Assembly (NCBI GenBank): GCA_045632845.1
Contig: JAZQXL010000014.1
Location: forward strand, 62,001-126,000
Reading direction: 5' to 3'
From: RGIG4140 sp045632845
GTDB lineage: Bacteria > Pseudomonadota > Alphaproteobacteria > CAAHEQ01 > UBA3637
DNA length: 64,000 nucleotides
Shown: in pieces, positions 8,646-17,806 of the stretch
How the letters are laid out: each line of letters opens with the position of its first letter
Numbering within the stretch: the first letter of the stretch is position 1
Notes under the pieces: model-generated
Database searches by the model: none
Told to the model about the DNA's origin: nothing
The model's input: only the letters and a program-made list of their open reading frames with translations
Position numbers and translations under genes: made by a program

Positions 8646-10421
8646 ATGAACAGATTTATTCCGAAATTAAAATTTCTTGCACTCTTTTTAGGCATCCTCG
8701 CAATTGCAAATATTGCTCATGCCTTTATGGGTGGTGTTACCAATGCTCTCGGTAGCATCAGTGGCGGTGCACTCACAGGTGCTGGTTTTGGTGGATCCAT
8801 TATTGGGATTGTGATTTCCCTCTTTGGGTTCGGGGCAACAGGCTTTTGCTGGTTTTGCGACCTATATAAAACACTCTTTGACATTATGAATAACATGGCA
8901 ACAGCTGTTTCAACCAACTTAAAAAATGACTTTTTAATGCTTCTTGGTGTTGGAATGTTGTTTTTTATTGCATTTAAAGTTGGGTCTACTGTTGTAAAAT
9001 TGCAAGAGGTAGACTTGATGCAATTTTTGGGGGAATTGTTCAAACATCTGGGGCGCGCCATAATTGCCACAGCCTTTTTGTTTGGAACCGTTCAAATGTA
9101 TCACTACCTCATCTCCCCTTTCCTTGCCTATTCACTTGGTCTAACGCACGAGATTATGACCCACAGAAATGCTGGTACAATGATAGAACTAACGACACGG
9201 CTCTTAGGTGGGGGTAAAGATGGATCGGGCTTTATTCCAGATGTTAATGCAGGCATTTTAAATGAAGGGGGATTAACTGCTTTTTCAACCCAAATTCGTG
9301 ACCAACTTATCGGTCTTTTAGAATTGATTAGTGCCTCTTTAATCGGTGGTATGATTATTGGTGCTGTTATTATTTTAATCGCATTTGCAGATGCTTATTT
9401 AGGCATTATTCCAAACTTTCAAATTATGATTGTTGGATTTACCATCTTAGGGGCTTATTTTGGTGTTTATCTTGCCGTTCCCTTTAAGTTGATTGACGTG
9501 ATGGTTCGTCTAACTTTTGTGGCTGCCTTAACGCCTCTGTGGATTATTCTATGGGTTTTCCCTGCCACAGCAAGTTACACTAAAAACGCTTGGGAAATGC
9601 TCTTAAACTGTTGTGCCTGTATCATCTGCTTGGGTGTGGTTTTGGTTATTGCACTTGAAGTTTTAGAGAGTATGATGCCCAGCAAAGAATCCATCATCCT
9701 ATTCCTTTTAGGCGGTTTTGATATGCTCGCCACAGGGCAAATGAACTTAATTAACCCTGAGGTTTTGCAAACAATAGCTCTTGGGATGCTTGCAACCTCT
9801 TTGGTCAAAAATTCATCCCATATTGCAACACAAATTGTCAAATCTTACGGTACCAGCATTGGGGAAGGTTTGGACAAAGCTGTTGGACAAGGGGTTGGCT
9901 CTATGGGTAAATTGGGGGCCGCTTTGGGTGGTGCAGCCCTTGCTGTAACAGGTGGTGGCGTTAGCAACTTGATGAGCATGGGTAAATCTGCTCACAAATC
10001 TGTTCAAGACACTTCTTTACCAACTTGGTTGGGTGGCAATTGGCAAGAAGATAAACGCAAAAGAGAACAAGATGATGCTAGCAAAAAAATGGCGGAACTT
10101 GAAGCTAAGGGTCCTCTTACCACATCTCAACAAAATGAATACAATGAACAACAAAAAATCCGTAATGAAAAAGCAAAACTTAGGAAAGATCACCTTGCTT
10201 CCGAAATTCAAGATCTGAAAGCGAAAAAGAACCCTACAAAAGAAGAACAAGAAAAACTTAAAGCGTATGAAAGAGAATATAAAATTTGTGAATACATTAC
10301 TGATAATCCTCGGGCTAAAGCATCGGATGTTACACAGTTTGCAAATAACTTAGACAAACAAAATGGTGGACAACCAGCGCCAGCACCAACGCCAGCACCA
10401 TCACCAACACCACATCCATAA
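8646..10421 (+). CDS. VirB6/TrbL-like polytopic T4SS protein 1 (CWxC motif)
   Basis: A secretory signal (MNRFIPKLKFLALFLGILA to AHA) is followed by six or more hydrophobic segments between residues 45 and 420, with a long central loop (about 165-225). Residues 68-71 are CWFC, directly followed by an amphipathic DLYKTLFDIMN helix; the same motif recurs in the next two genes. The C-terminal 170 residues are Gly/Ala-rich then charged and Pro-tailed (PAPAPTPAPSP), and probably cytosolic. This layout matches inner-membrane channel components of type IV secretion or conjugation (VirB6/TrbL superfamily), but sequence identity is not evident by eye. GGGAGTTGGGTT precedes the ATG. Confidence 0.65.
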   Translation: MNRFIPKLKFLALFLGILAIANIAHAFMGGVTNALGSISGGALTGAGFGGSIIGIVISLFGFGATGFCWFCDLYKTLFDIMNNMATAVSTNLKNDFLMLLGVGMLFFIAFKVGSTVVKLQEVDLMQFLGELFKHLGRAIIATAFLFGTVQMYHYLISPFLAYSLGLTHEIMTHRNAGTMIELTTRLLGGGKDGSGFIPDVNAGILNEGGLTAFSTQIRDQLIGLLELISASLIGGMIIGAVIILIAFADAYLGIIPNFQIMIVGFTILGAYFGVYLAVPFKLIDVMVRLTFVAALTPLWIILWVFPATASYTKNAWEMLLNCCACIICLGVVLVIALEVLESMMPSKESIILFLLGGFDMLATGQMNLINPEVLQTIALGMLATSLVKNSSHIATQIVKSYGTSIGEGLDKAVGQGVGSMGKLGAALGGAALAVTGGGVSNLMSMGKSAHKSVQDTSLPTWLGGNWQEDKRKREQDDASKKMAELEAKGPLTTSQQNEYNEQQKIRNEKAKLRKDHLASEIQDLKAKKNPTKEEQEKLKAYEREYKICEYITDNPRAKASDVTQFANNLDKQNGGQPAPAPTPAPSPTPHP

Positions 10422-10452
10422 AGAAAAAGGAACTAACACAAGGGAGATGCTG

Positions 10453-11736
10453 ATGAAAAGTCCAAAAACACCATACAAAAAGGCTCTTTATCTTTGCTTT
10501 GTACTTGCCCCTTTGTTTTTATTAACAGGGTGTGGTTCTCTTGGCTTAACGGCTGAAAACTTTACCATGGCAAGCGTCTTTGCAACAGGGGGATGTTGGC
10601 CTTGCACAATGTTCAAAATTGTGTGGGAATCTATTGGTTCTGCTTTTTCAAATACCTACCCTACTACCGCGCATTTAGCATCCATTTTGCTTGGGGTTGG
10701 TCTTTTATTTTGGCTTTCATTCACCATTTGCAAAATGGTTATATCTTTAAAAGAACCAAATATGAAGGATTATATTCCTAAAATTGCTGGCGTTCTTTTT
10801 AAAGCACTTGTTGTGGGGGTTATTCTTTCAAATCCAAATTATATGCTCTATATTTTAGATTTGATTATGTCCCCCGTATTGGAAGCTTTCACAAAACTAG
10901 CCACCTCTATTATCGGCTCAAAAAGCGATTGGTTCAAACTCCCCTTCTCCGACTCTGATATAGAGAAAAACTACGCCATTTTCACAAAAAACATTGGCTC
11001 ACAAATGCAAGACATTGTCTATCAACTTTACTTGCACTTTAAGAGTGGTTTCTTCTTAGGCGCCAGAATGATGATGCATTTTGAATTTATGGCCATCATC
11101 ACAGGTGGGTTAATTATGAGTATGTTCTTTTACTTTATGCTCTTCTTCCCACTCATTATTTTGGAAGGTTTCATCTCTGTTGGCTTTGTGTTGATTATGT
11201 TCCCATTCTTTTTGGCTGGCTGGGTTTTCCCACCAACCAAGGGCTACATTACAGAAAGTATTAAAATCTTATTCCAAGGGGTGGCTCAAATTTTGGTAAC
11301 TTGTATTTACATTTCCATTATCATTGCCATTATTGAAGAATACTCAGACTCTTTCTCCATTACAAAATCATTAACCGATCCATCTTTGTTGATTGGATTG
11401 AACAACATGAGCAATAATGGGTTGGCCATGTTGGGCTTGGTTTATGCCATGTTTAAACTCACAAATGATGTTCCAAACATAACCAGTTTCTTCGTGGGTG
11501 AAATGAACAGAAGTGTGATTTTAAGGACATTCTCTCGAGCAGCTGGGGTTGCCAAAAACATTGGTAAAATCGCCATCGGTGGCGCTTTAGCTGGTACAGG
11601 TGTGATGGGTGCTGTCGGCAAAGGAATGATGGCTTCTGGCGCAAAAGATATGGCAAAAGATTCTGCCAACTGGGTCACAGATGGTGCAGGTAGTGGCGGC
11701 ATGACCGAAGCAGAAAAACGACATAGCGTGTCATAA
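10453..11736 (+). CDS. VirB6/TrbL-like polytopic T4SS protein 2, lipobox plus CWxC
   Basis: The ATG at 10453 is chosen because AAGGGAG lies 6 nt upstream; the open frame begins earlier and overlaps the previous gene. The N-terminus ends in LFLLTGC, a good lipobox, so this polytopic protein may be lipidated, which is unusual for VirB6-type proteins. CWPC at residues 48-51 matches the motif of its neighbours. Six or so membrane segments follow, including an FFYFMLFFPLIILEGFI block, then a Gly/Ala-rich C-terminal region. It lies 32 bp after gene 1 and 20 bp before gene 3, surely one operon. Role inferred: inner-membrane conduit of a secretion or conjugation machine. Confidence 0.65.
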   Translation: MKSPKTPYKKALYLCFVLAPLFLLTGCGSLGLTAENFTMASVFATGGCWPCTMFKIVWESIGSAFSNTYPTTAHLASILLGVGLLFWLSFTICKMVISLKEPNMKDYIPKIAGVLFKALVVGVILSNPNYMLYILDLIMSPVLEAFTKLATSIIGSKSDWFKLPFSDSDIEKNYAIFTKNIGSQMQDIVYQLYLHFKSGFFLGARMMMHFEFMAIITGGLIMSMFFYFMLFFPLIILEGFISVGFVLIMFPFFLAGWVFPPTKGYITESIKILFQGVAQILVTCIYISIIIAIIEEYSDSFSITKSLTDPSLLIGLNNMSNNGLAMLGLVYAMFKLTNDVPNITSFFVGEMNRSVILRTFSRAAGVAKNIGKIAIGGALAGTGVMGAVGKGMMASGAKDMAKDSANWVTDGAGSGGMTEAEKRHSVS

Positions 11737-11755
11737 CAGGTGAAGTGAGGTTCAA

Positions 11756-13819
11756 ATGAAAATATTTAAAATGTTTAAAATAGCGATCTTAATCTTCTTC
11801 ATCCTCGGTATTTCACGTTTGGATTTTGAGCTTTCTAACTCCTTAAAAGTGATACCATACATTTTTTATACCCTTTCACTTTTGCTTGTATTAGGATTTG
11901 TTTTTTGGGCTGTTAAAATCAAAAAAATTAAACTCTTTCTTTTACCACTCTTTGTCTGTTTGATTTTTCAATCACCAGTCTTTGCTGAAAACACACCTCA
12001 AATCAGTGAAAGTGATGTTTATTTCAACACCTATGAAGCTGCAAGTGCTGCTGGAGCTGATATTTGTAGCGCTATGAGCAACAATGCTGAATTTGATTTT
12101 CGCACATTATATAAAGCAAGTGGCGTGCTTGACTTTTTCAACAGATATGGCGATCAATCCAATACTGGGGGTGTCTTTAGCAGCCCAAATGCAGGGGCTC
12201 AATGTGCTAGAGAATATGTTGAAGAAGCAAACGCCATCTTAAAATCACAAAAAGCAACCTGCTCTCCAACTTCAGCTATTTTAAAAAACATTGCAAATAA
12301 AAACAAATGCTGGCCTTGTGACGTTACCAGTACCATTATTGCGGCCATTCAAAAAATTTCAATCAGCTCATACAAAAAAATCAATGACGGGGCAAAATTG
12401 CTCCTTGGCACCATCTATTTGATGTGGCTAGCCATCACAATTTTGATATCTTTTGCCAAGTTTGGGTTTGAAAAATTTGCTGAATTTTTCACAAAACTGA
12501 TCAATCAAACCATCATTGTGATTATTATCGCCCTTATTTTGCATGCGCCATTGGTTCAATTTTACAAAGCAACTATTTCGCCATTTATCACCTACTCTGC
12601 AGCACTTGGGATGCGTTTTTCAGAAATTGCTCAAGACAAGATGGGGGGCAGTAATAATTTGTATCAAAAAATCATCAAATCTTTGGGAATAGCCGCCTCT
12701 AGCAAATGCAACTATTGCAATGATATGAAAAAAGATGTGAACAAAGAAGTCACCACAGGTCAATTCATTGACTCTGCCTCTATCAATGGAATTTTATGCA
12801 TTACCTGTTCCACCTATCGTCAAGCAGCTCCAATGATTTCTTTGGGTCAAGTGATGATTTGCTTGGGCAGAAACACACCTCAATCTTTGGGACAATTACC
12901 AATCTTATCTCGCATTTCACAATTTTCTGGACCGAACATATCCCTCACATTCACGGGGTATACACTTGTGATTACGTTTAGTATCTTTACCTTCTTGGTG
13001 GGCTACTTTATTATGGCATCCGTCTTTAAATTAGGTGTTGTCTTTGTTTTAATGCCTCTGTTCTTGGTGGCCTTTGCCTTTAAGATGTCCAGAAGTTATG
13101 CCACGAAAGCATGGCAGTTAATTGTCTTTGCAATGGGTACCATTTTGATTGTATCTATTCTTTCAACCATGATGATTATTGGTTTTTCAATTTTGATGCC
13201 TGACTCATCCGTTGCCTCATTTATCCAGCTGTTCTTTAGCTCAAATTCTAGCATGATGACAGATGTGATGGCGGGCTCTAATTTGGTTGATAAAATAGCC
13301 AATTCTTCTGGTACTGAAGAAGTTATCACGCAGTTGATTGGCAACACTGTGGATGATTACACATTCTTGCACATTTTGACCATGACTGCTTTTGCATACA
13401 TTTGTATCTCAGTTTTAAGTGGCTGTTCTGAATTGGCTGAACAAATCACCAACTCTTGGACTCTTAATACAAATGATACAGGCAACCTCTCAGAAAGCTT
13501 AATTAGCGCTCAACAAAAAGCTTCCAAAGCAACAAAAGCTGCTTTGGGAGGCACAGCTTTCCTTGCAGGCAAAGCCATTAACGTGATGAAATCTGATAAA
13601 GAGGGTGGTACCCAATACACTGCGGAAGAAGTCTTTAGAAGCGCCAATTCAAATGCAAGCATATATGATCGCGGCGGCGATAAAGATGCTCAAGCAAAAA
13701 ATGCAAACGATGAAAGGGGCAAACCAAAAGGATATTTTGATGGTGCTGGCAGCACAGATCTAACACCTGAAGAAAGAGAGGCTCACCGAAAGAGGTGGAA
13801 AGATAACATTGATGTTTAA
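11756..13819 (+). CDS. VirB6/TrbL-like polytopic T4SS protein 3, long N-terminal periplasmic domain
   Basis: At 687 residues this is the largest of the trio. Two N-terminal hydrophobic segments (about 7-20 and 33-52) and a third ending VFA (about 60-77) precede a periplasmic-type domain (78-180) with several Cys. CWPC at residues 185-188 is followed by the polytopic core (about 205-560), which also contains CNYC and CITC pairs. The tail is polar and cytosolic-looking. Three tandem CWxC proteins with different N-termini suggest duplication and specialisation within one complex. A terminator follows at 13860. Function is inferred from architecture and neighbours, not from a diagnostic signature. 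Confidence 0.65.
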   Translation: MKIFKMFKIAILIFFILGISRLDFELSNSLKVIPYIFYTLSLLLVLGFVFWAVKIKKIKLFLLPLFVCLIFQSPVFAENTPQISESDVYFNTYEAASAAGADICSAMSNNAEFDFRTLYKASGVLDFFNRYGDQSNTGGVFSSPNAGAQCAREYVEEANAILKSQKATCSPTSAILKNIANKNKCWPCDVTSTIIAAIQKISISSYKKINDGAKLLLGTIYLMWLAITILISFAKFGFEKFAEFFTKLINQTIIVIIIALILHAPLVQFYKATISPFITYSAALGMRFSEIAQDKMGGSNNLYQKIIKSLGIAASSKCNYCNDMKKDVNKEVTTGQFIDSASINGILCITCSTYRQAAPMISLGQVMICLGRNTPQSLGQLPILSRISQFSGPNISLTFTGYTLVITFSIFTFLVGYFIMASVFKLGVVFVLMPLFLVAFAFKMSRSYATKAWQLIVFAMGTILIVSILSTMMIIGFSILMPDSSVASFIQLFFSSNSSMMTDVMAGSNLVDKIANSSGTEEVITQLIGNTVDDYTFLHILTMTAFAYICISVLSGCSELAEQITNSWTLNTNDTGNLSESLISAQQKASKATKAALGGTAFLAGKAINVMKSDKEGGTQYTAEEVFRSANSNASIYDRGGDKDAQAKNANDERGKPKGYFDGAGSTDLTPEEREAHRKRWKDNIDV

Positions 13820-13859
13820 ACCAAAGCATCAAAACGGTTTAACATTTAATATAACAACA

Positions 13860-13890
13860 AAAAACGCTTCATTTTTGGGAGCGTTTTTTA
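13860..13890 (+). terminator. Intrinsic terminator after the VirB6-like operon
   Basis: AAAAACGCTTC (13860-13870) pairs with GGAGCGTTTTT and is followed by T-rich sequence. Confidence 0.75.
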
Positions 13891-14061
13891 TTCTCTTTTT
13901 TTAACAAAATTGAACTTTCTTTGAAATATAAAATTCATCCTTTTTTTGTCACCCCATAAAAAAATGAAAAAAATTAAAAAAAATTCATTTTGTCTATTTT
14001 CATCTAGTTTTTTTTAGTGTATAGTAAAAAAAACAAAAATCAAAAACAAAAGGAGCCTATA

Positions 14062-15051
14062 ATGGAAGAGATTATTTTCCCCAACCAAATTAGAATGTTT
14101 CGCCGAGTTCGCGGAAAAACAATGAAAAGCTTGGCAGATGCCTTAAATTTAAGCCTTTCAGCCATTTCAAAAATTGAAAAAGGTTATCGCAGAGTTGATG
14201 AAGTTCAACTTAAAAAAATCTCTCAATTTTTAAACTGTCCAAGCGAATCGCTTTTTGTGAGTGAAAGATCCTCACAACCTGAGGTTATCAAAGCTTGGAA
14301 ACGCGAACAAGAACGTCGTCAAAAAATCAATTCTGGCTCTGGACTTAAAACATTGGGCGCAGGTCTTCGCTATTTGCGTGGGGAAAAGGGCTTGACTTTG
14401 CATGATGTTGCAAAAGGGTCAAAAATGACGCTTTCTGTTTACCACCGTATTGAAATGGGGCAACGGGAAGTGGATGAAAAAACATTCAAAGACATCGCCC
14501 ATGCACTTGGTTTATCTGAAACAGATTTGCAACTTAAAATTTATGAATTAGATATGTCTGGCGCTTTAGATGAACTCAAACAACATGAGGGGAAAACAGG
14601 TATCTACACATCCAAAGGGGGATACAATGATTTACCTGTCAGTCGCTTCATGATTAGAACAGCTGATTCACAAGAATTTTCTGTTCCAATTTATGGCTTT
14701 CCTGAAGAAGGGGGCATCATTTTGATGAACAAAAACCAATCTGTCGGTTCTGTTTTGTGTCCATCCACCCTCTCCTATGACAAGGATATGTATGCCATTC
14801 GTTTAAAAACACAAATCTTGGGCCCTGCTGTTCCAAAAGATGCTGTTTTGGTCATTTCACCAAGTAACAGACCAAACAAAGGGGATATTGCTGTTTTACC
14901 AATTGAAGAAGATCGTGTTCGCATTGGTATTTTACAATCAGCTTCTGGGGACCACCCCTGCTTGAATTTACCATTCAAAGGGGAAAGCATTGATATTTCA
15001 ACACAAGAACTTGAATCAATGCACCGTGTTGTGATGATTATGATGAGCTAA
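14062..15051 (+). CDS. Double HTH (XRE) transcriptional regulator with S24-like C-terminal domain
   Basis: The ATG at 14062 has AAGGAG 6 nt upstream. Two Cro/CI-type helix-turn-helix domains occur in tandem: residues about 8-62 (MKSLADALNLSLSAISKIEKG) and about 108-165 (LTLHDVAKGSKMTLSVYHRIEMG). The C-terminal 110 residues resemble a LexA/CI peptidase S24 fold (KDAVLVISPSNRPNKGDIAVLP), but the catalytic Ser of GxSMxP is not present, so self-cleavage is not expected. It is the first gene of a five-gene unit ending at 19704 (gaps of 40, 18 and 12 bp, then a 1-bp overlap), so it probably controls this apparatus and perhaps the VirB6-like operon before it. Confidence 0.8.
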   Translation: MEEIIFPNQIRMFRRVRGKTMKSLADALNLSLSAISKIEKGYRRVDEVQLKKISQFLNCPSESLFVSERSSQPEVIKAWKREQERRQKINSGSGLKTLGAGLRYLRGEKGLTLHDVAKGSKMTLSVYHRIEMGQREVDEKTFKDIAHALGLSETDLQLKIYELDMSGALDELKQHEGKTGIYTSKGGYNDLPVSRFMIRTADSQEFSVPIYGFPEEGGIILMNKNQSVGSVLCPSTLSYDKDMYAIRLKTQILGPAVPKDAVLVISPSNRPNKGDIAVLPIEEDRVRIGILQSASGDHPCLNLPFKGESIDISTQELESMHRVVMIMMS

Positions 15052-15091
15052 TCAAAAAAAACACAACTTATCAAAAATAGGAGCAAAATGA

Positions 15092-16258
15092 ATGGTTGAT
15101 ACAGAACAAAAAAATCCAGCTAATCAAGAAAATGTTGGAACAGCACAAAAAAGTCATGACGAATTGGTCGCCCCTTTTGAAAACATTAAGGAAGAGGACT
15201 TTTTTGAAAAAGACTTAGATGCTGCTGAAGAAGATTATAATGAAGAAGACGTTCCCGAACGGGAATATATTCCTATGCCTTCTATTTTTGAGCCCATTCC
15301 TGAAGAAGCCCAAAAAGAAATCCTTTCAAAATTTGCTCTTAAAAAACGAGAAAAAGAAGAAGTTGTTGCTAAAACGGCTCAACGTTTGGTCAATCAGTTC
15401 AGAGCCTTGTCTGCATTTAGGGATGATTACGTTGTTACTTACAACAATGAATTGATGCAAACCCCAGATGATGTGATTAACTATTTACCAACCATCATCG
15501 GTGGCCCTGCTGTGCGTGAATATTTAGATTATTTATTAGCACAACGCAAACATGGTAAAGAATTTGATAATGATAATATTGATTTTTCTCTCACAGCTAA
15601 TGAAGGGTACCTCCCTTCTCCAGAAGAAGATTTTGCATTTTCAAATACACAAAATGTAACTTCTGTTTCTGCTGATCCAAGTGTAATTCAAAATCAAACA
15701 ACTGTTCTTGCAAGTGCTCTCAATCAAATGCAAAAAGCAAATGAAGAACAATCAAAAATGCTTAATGAAACAATTTTGCTTTTAAAAGAAACGCTTGAAA
15801 AAACACCAGCACCTGTTGTTGTGGACGGAGTAGCAACTGCATCTGTTAGCGCAAGTGATTCCGCCGCATTGTTAGACAATCAACGTAAAATGATGGAAAC
15901 CGCTCTTGAAAAAATGGTTCAAATGCAATCAACATTGTTCACCAAAACAGTTGAAGAACTCTCCAAAACAGTTCAAGAGGTTCAATCCCAATTAAAACCT
16001 GTTGGAGTTGTACGACAAGCCATGAGTTCTTTAAAAGCATCTACACAAAAAAAGGCTGAAAAAATAGAAAAAACAGAAAAAGCTGACAAGCCTGAAAAAG
16101 AACACATCACTGAAAAAGAAGAACTCCCTCTTTTAAAAGAAGTTGTTAAGGAAGAGGAAAAACCAACAAGACAACCAAGCAAAAAAACATATGAATCCGA
16201 GCCCATCAATGAAGATGAATATGAAATTTTAACCGAGTTCGACATTCAAGAAGATTAA
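15092..16258 (+). CDS. Acidic coiled-coil protein of the T4SS-like operon, 388 aa
   Basis: Starts at the ATG at 15092 with AGGAG 8 nt upstream; an ATG four bases earlier terminates after three codons. The first 65 residues are very acidic, then a helical KKREKEEVVAKTAQRLVNQFR segment and a compact region (about 105-165) rich in aromatics. Residues 200-310 look like a parallel coiled coil (many Gln, Leu and Lys). The tail is Lys/Glu-rich and disordered. No signal peptide or transmembrane segment. No family recognised. The position between the regulator and the Tyr-rich repeat protein suggests a cytosolic partner of the apparatus. Confidence 0.65.
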   Translation: MVDTEQKNPANQENVGTAQKSHDELVAPFENIKEEDFFEKDLDAAEEDYNEEDVPEREYIPMPSIFEPIPEEAQKEILSKFALKKREKEEVVAKTAQRLVNQFRALSAFRDDYVVTYNNELMQTPDDVINYLPTIIGGPAVREYLDYLLAQRKHGKEFDNDNIDFSLTANEGYLPSPEEDFAFSNTQNVTSVSADPSVIQNQTTVLASALNQMQKANEEQSKMLNETILLLKETLEKTPAPVVVDGVATASVSASDSAALLDNQRKMMETALEKMVQMQSTLFTKTVEELSKTVQEVQSQLKPVGVVRQAMSSLKASTQKKAEKIEKTEKADKPEKEHITEKEELPLLKEVVKEEEKPTRQPSKKTYESEPINEDEYEILTEFDIQED

Positions 16259-16276
16259 TCTGGTGGTAGGGGACAA

Positions 16277-17794
16277 ATGGCAGATACGTCAAAATTATTA
16301 GAAGCGCTTTCTTCATACACAGGAGACCAAACAACCTTGGAAGTTTTCACCCAAGTTGCTAAGAAAGAACTGGGGGATGATTGGGCGAGCCAAATTTATG
16401 ATACATTACCCAACCTACCCGCCCATTTAAAAGAAAAGCTTGATCATGCTTATAATTACTATGGCGCCAGTTTGTCATGGACAGAAATTCAATCTTATCT
16501 TTTAAGTCAAGAACCATTGAATGTAACAGAGGTTTCCGCTCGGGTTGAAACGCTTGCCTATTGGTTGAACTTTTTTGGTGAAGCGGGCACAAACGCAGTT
16601 GAGCAGTTGAAACAAAAATTAGCAACTGAAGCTGAACGTCAAGCACAAGAGCAAGCCCCTCTTCCCCCTGTTGAAGAAGAAGCCTCTTTCTCTCCAAGTG
16701 AAGGAACTGTTTTAGATGAAACACAACCTGTTTATGAAGAAAACAGTCAACAGCCTGTCCAAGAAGAGCTGGTTTATGATGAAACAGGCTACGAAGAGGC
16801 GTATCAAGAAGATCAAGAATACAACTCTGCAGGGTATGAAGAGCCTTACCAAGAAGATCAAGCTTATGATGAAACAGGCTACGAAGAACCTTATCAAGAA
16901 GAAGCTTATAATGATGCAGGGTATGAAGAACCTTACACAGAAACACAAGGAGAGGAAACTTATCAAAATGATGAACAAGATCTTTACATGGATGGGTCAA
17001 CTTATGAAGAATCTGGTTACCAAGATAGCTACATGGACAACAACGTTTATGAAGGAGATGGTTATCAAGATAGCTACGGGGACAACAGCGTTTATGAAGA
17101 ATCTGGTTACCAAGACGGCCTCAATGAGCAAGAGTACTATGAAGGAGATAGTTACCAAGACGGCTACAGCGAGCAAGAGTACATTGACGAAGATGGTTCA
17201 TTCTGGCAAGAACCTGTTTACACAAAGCAAGAAAACGAAACAATAGAAGAATTTATGGCAAAAAAAGCCTTCCATCAAGTTGACTTTTTAAATGCCGTTC
17301 AATGTTGGGTAAATGCTCGTTGTATTGCACTTGGGAACAAAGAAATTTATTCCTATCGTCATTATGGCTTTTTGGTTGATTTAATGGAAGAAACAAAAAA
17401 AGATGTTCAAGAAGTTCTTTCAGCCCCCAAATATTACCCAGCCATTGAAGCTGTTCGCACAGATGGACTTAAAAAATTGCAACGCTATATCACTTCACTT
17501 GAAAGTGATTTAAAAACAGCTTATGACAATTTACCAAGTGAATTAACAGATTTGATCAGCGATTCAACAAATGCCAGCGATTTGCGCAAAATGTTGGGTG
17601 CAATTGACACCTCTAACAAACCAGAACTGTTGGGCGAAGCACCAGATGGATTTGAAATGCTTGAAGATCCTTTTGAAGGCACATCCATTGCCAAAGAAAT
17701 GAAGCGAAAATCAACCCCTCAAACCCCAGCGGGAACAACAGCTCAACCCCCTAAAAAAACAGGATTATCATTTAATAAGAAAAACGCATTATAA
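16277..17794 (+). CDS. Acidic Tyr/Glu-rich repeat protein of the T4SS-like operon, 505 aa
   Basis: Three parts are visible. Residues 1-130 form a helical domain (YWLNFFGEAGTNAVEQL). Residues about 150-310 are a degenerate tandem repeat built on GYEEPYQED and later GYQDSYxDNxVYEE units, almost all Glu, Asp, Tyr, Gln and Gly. Residues 320-505 form a second helical domain (IEEFMAKKAFHQVDFLNAVQCWVNAR) with a Pro/Thr-rich tail. No signal peptide. The repeats are likely an intrinsically disordered, strongly acidic linker. The gap to the secretin-like gene is 12 bp, so the two are co-translated. No known family recognised. Confidence 0.65.
   Translation: MADTSKLLEALSSYTGDQTTLEVFTQVAKKELGDDWASQIYDTLPNLPAHLKEKLDHAYNYYGASLSWTEIQSYLLSQEPLNVTEVSARVETLAYWLNFFGEAGTNAVEQLKQKLATEAERQAQEQAPLPPVEEEASFSPSEGTVLDETQPVYEENSQQPVQEELVYDETGYEEAYQEDQEYNSAGYEEPYQEDQAYDETGYEEPYQEEAYNDAGYEEPYTETQGEETYQNDEQDLYMDGSTYEESGYQDSYMDNNVYEGDGYQDSYGDNSVYEESGYQDGLNEQEYYEGDSYQDGYSEQEYIDEDGSFWQEPVYTKQENETIEEFMAKKAFHQVDFLNAVQCWVNARCIALGNKEIYSYRHYGFLVDLMEETKKDVQEVLSAPKYYPAIEAVRTDGLKKLQRYITSLESDLKTAYDNLPSELTDLISDSTNASDLRKMLGAIDTSNKPELLGEAPDGFEMLEDPFEGTSIAKEMKRKSTPQTPAGTTAQPPKKTGLSFNKKNAL
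16730..17210 (+). repeat. Degenerate tandem repeats coding GYEEPYQED/GYQDSY units
   Basis: Within the 505-aa gene, units of about 30-60 bp recur with changes (GGCTACGAAGA, GGGTATGAAGA and GGTTACCAAGA openings), giving about eight visible copies. A repeat-rich coding stretch like this can gain or lose units by slippage. Confidence 0.7.
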
Positions 17795-17806
17795 AAGGAC
17801 ACGAAT

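Noticed and set aside
13990..14025. Promoter for the double-HTH gene (TTGTCT and TATAGT)
   Set aside because: The spacer would be about 24 bp; a -10 alone is not enough to call it.
16359..17000. 213-aa minus-strand frame with His/Leu repeats
   Set aside because: It is the antisense shadow of the GYEEPYQED repeat coding region; low complexity, no ribosome binding site.
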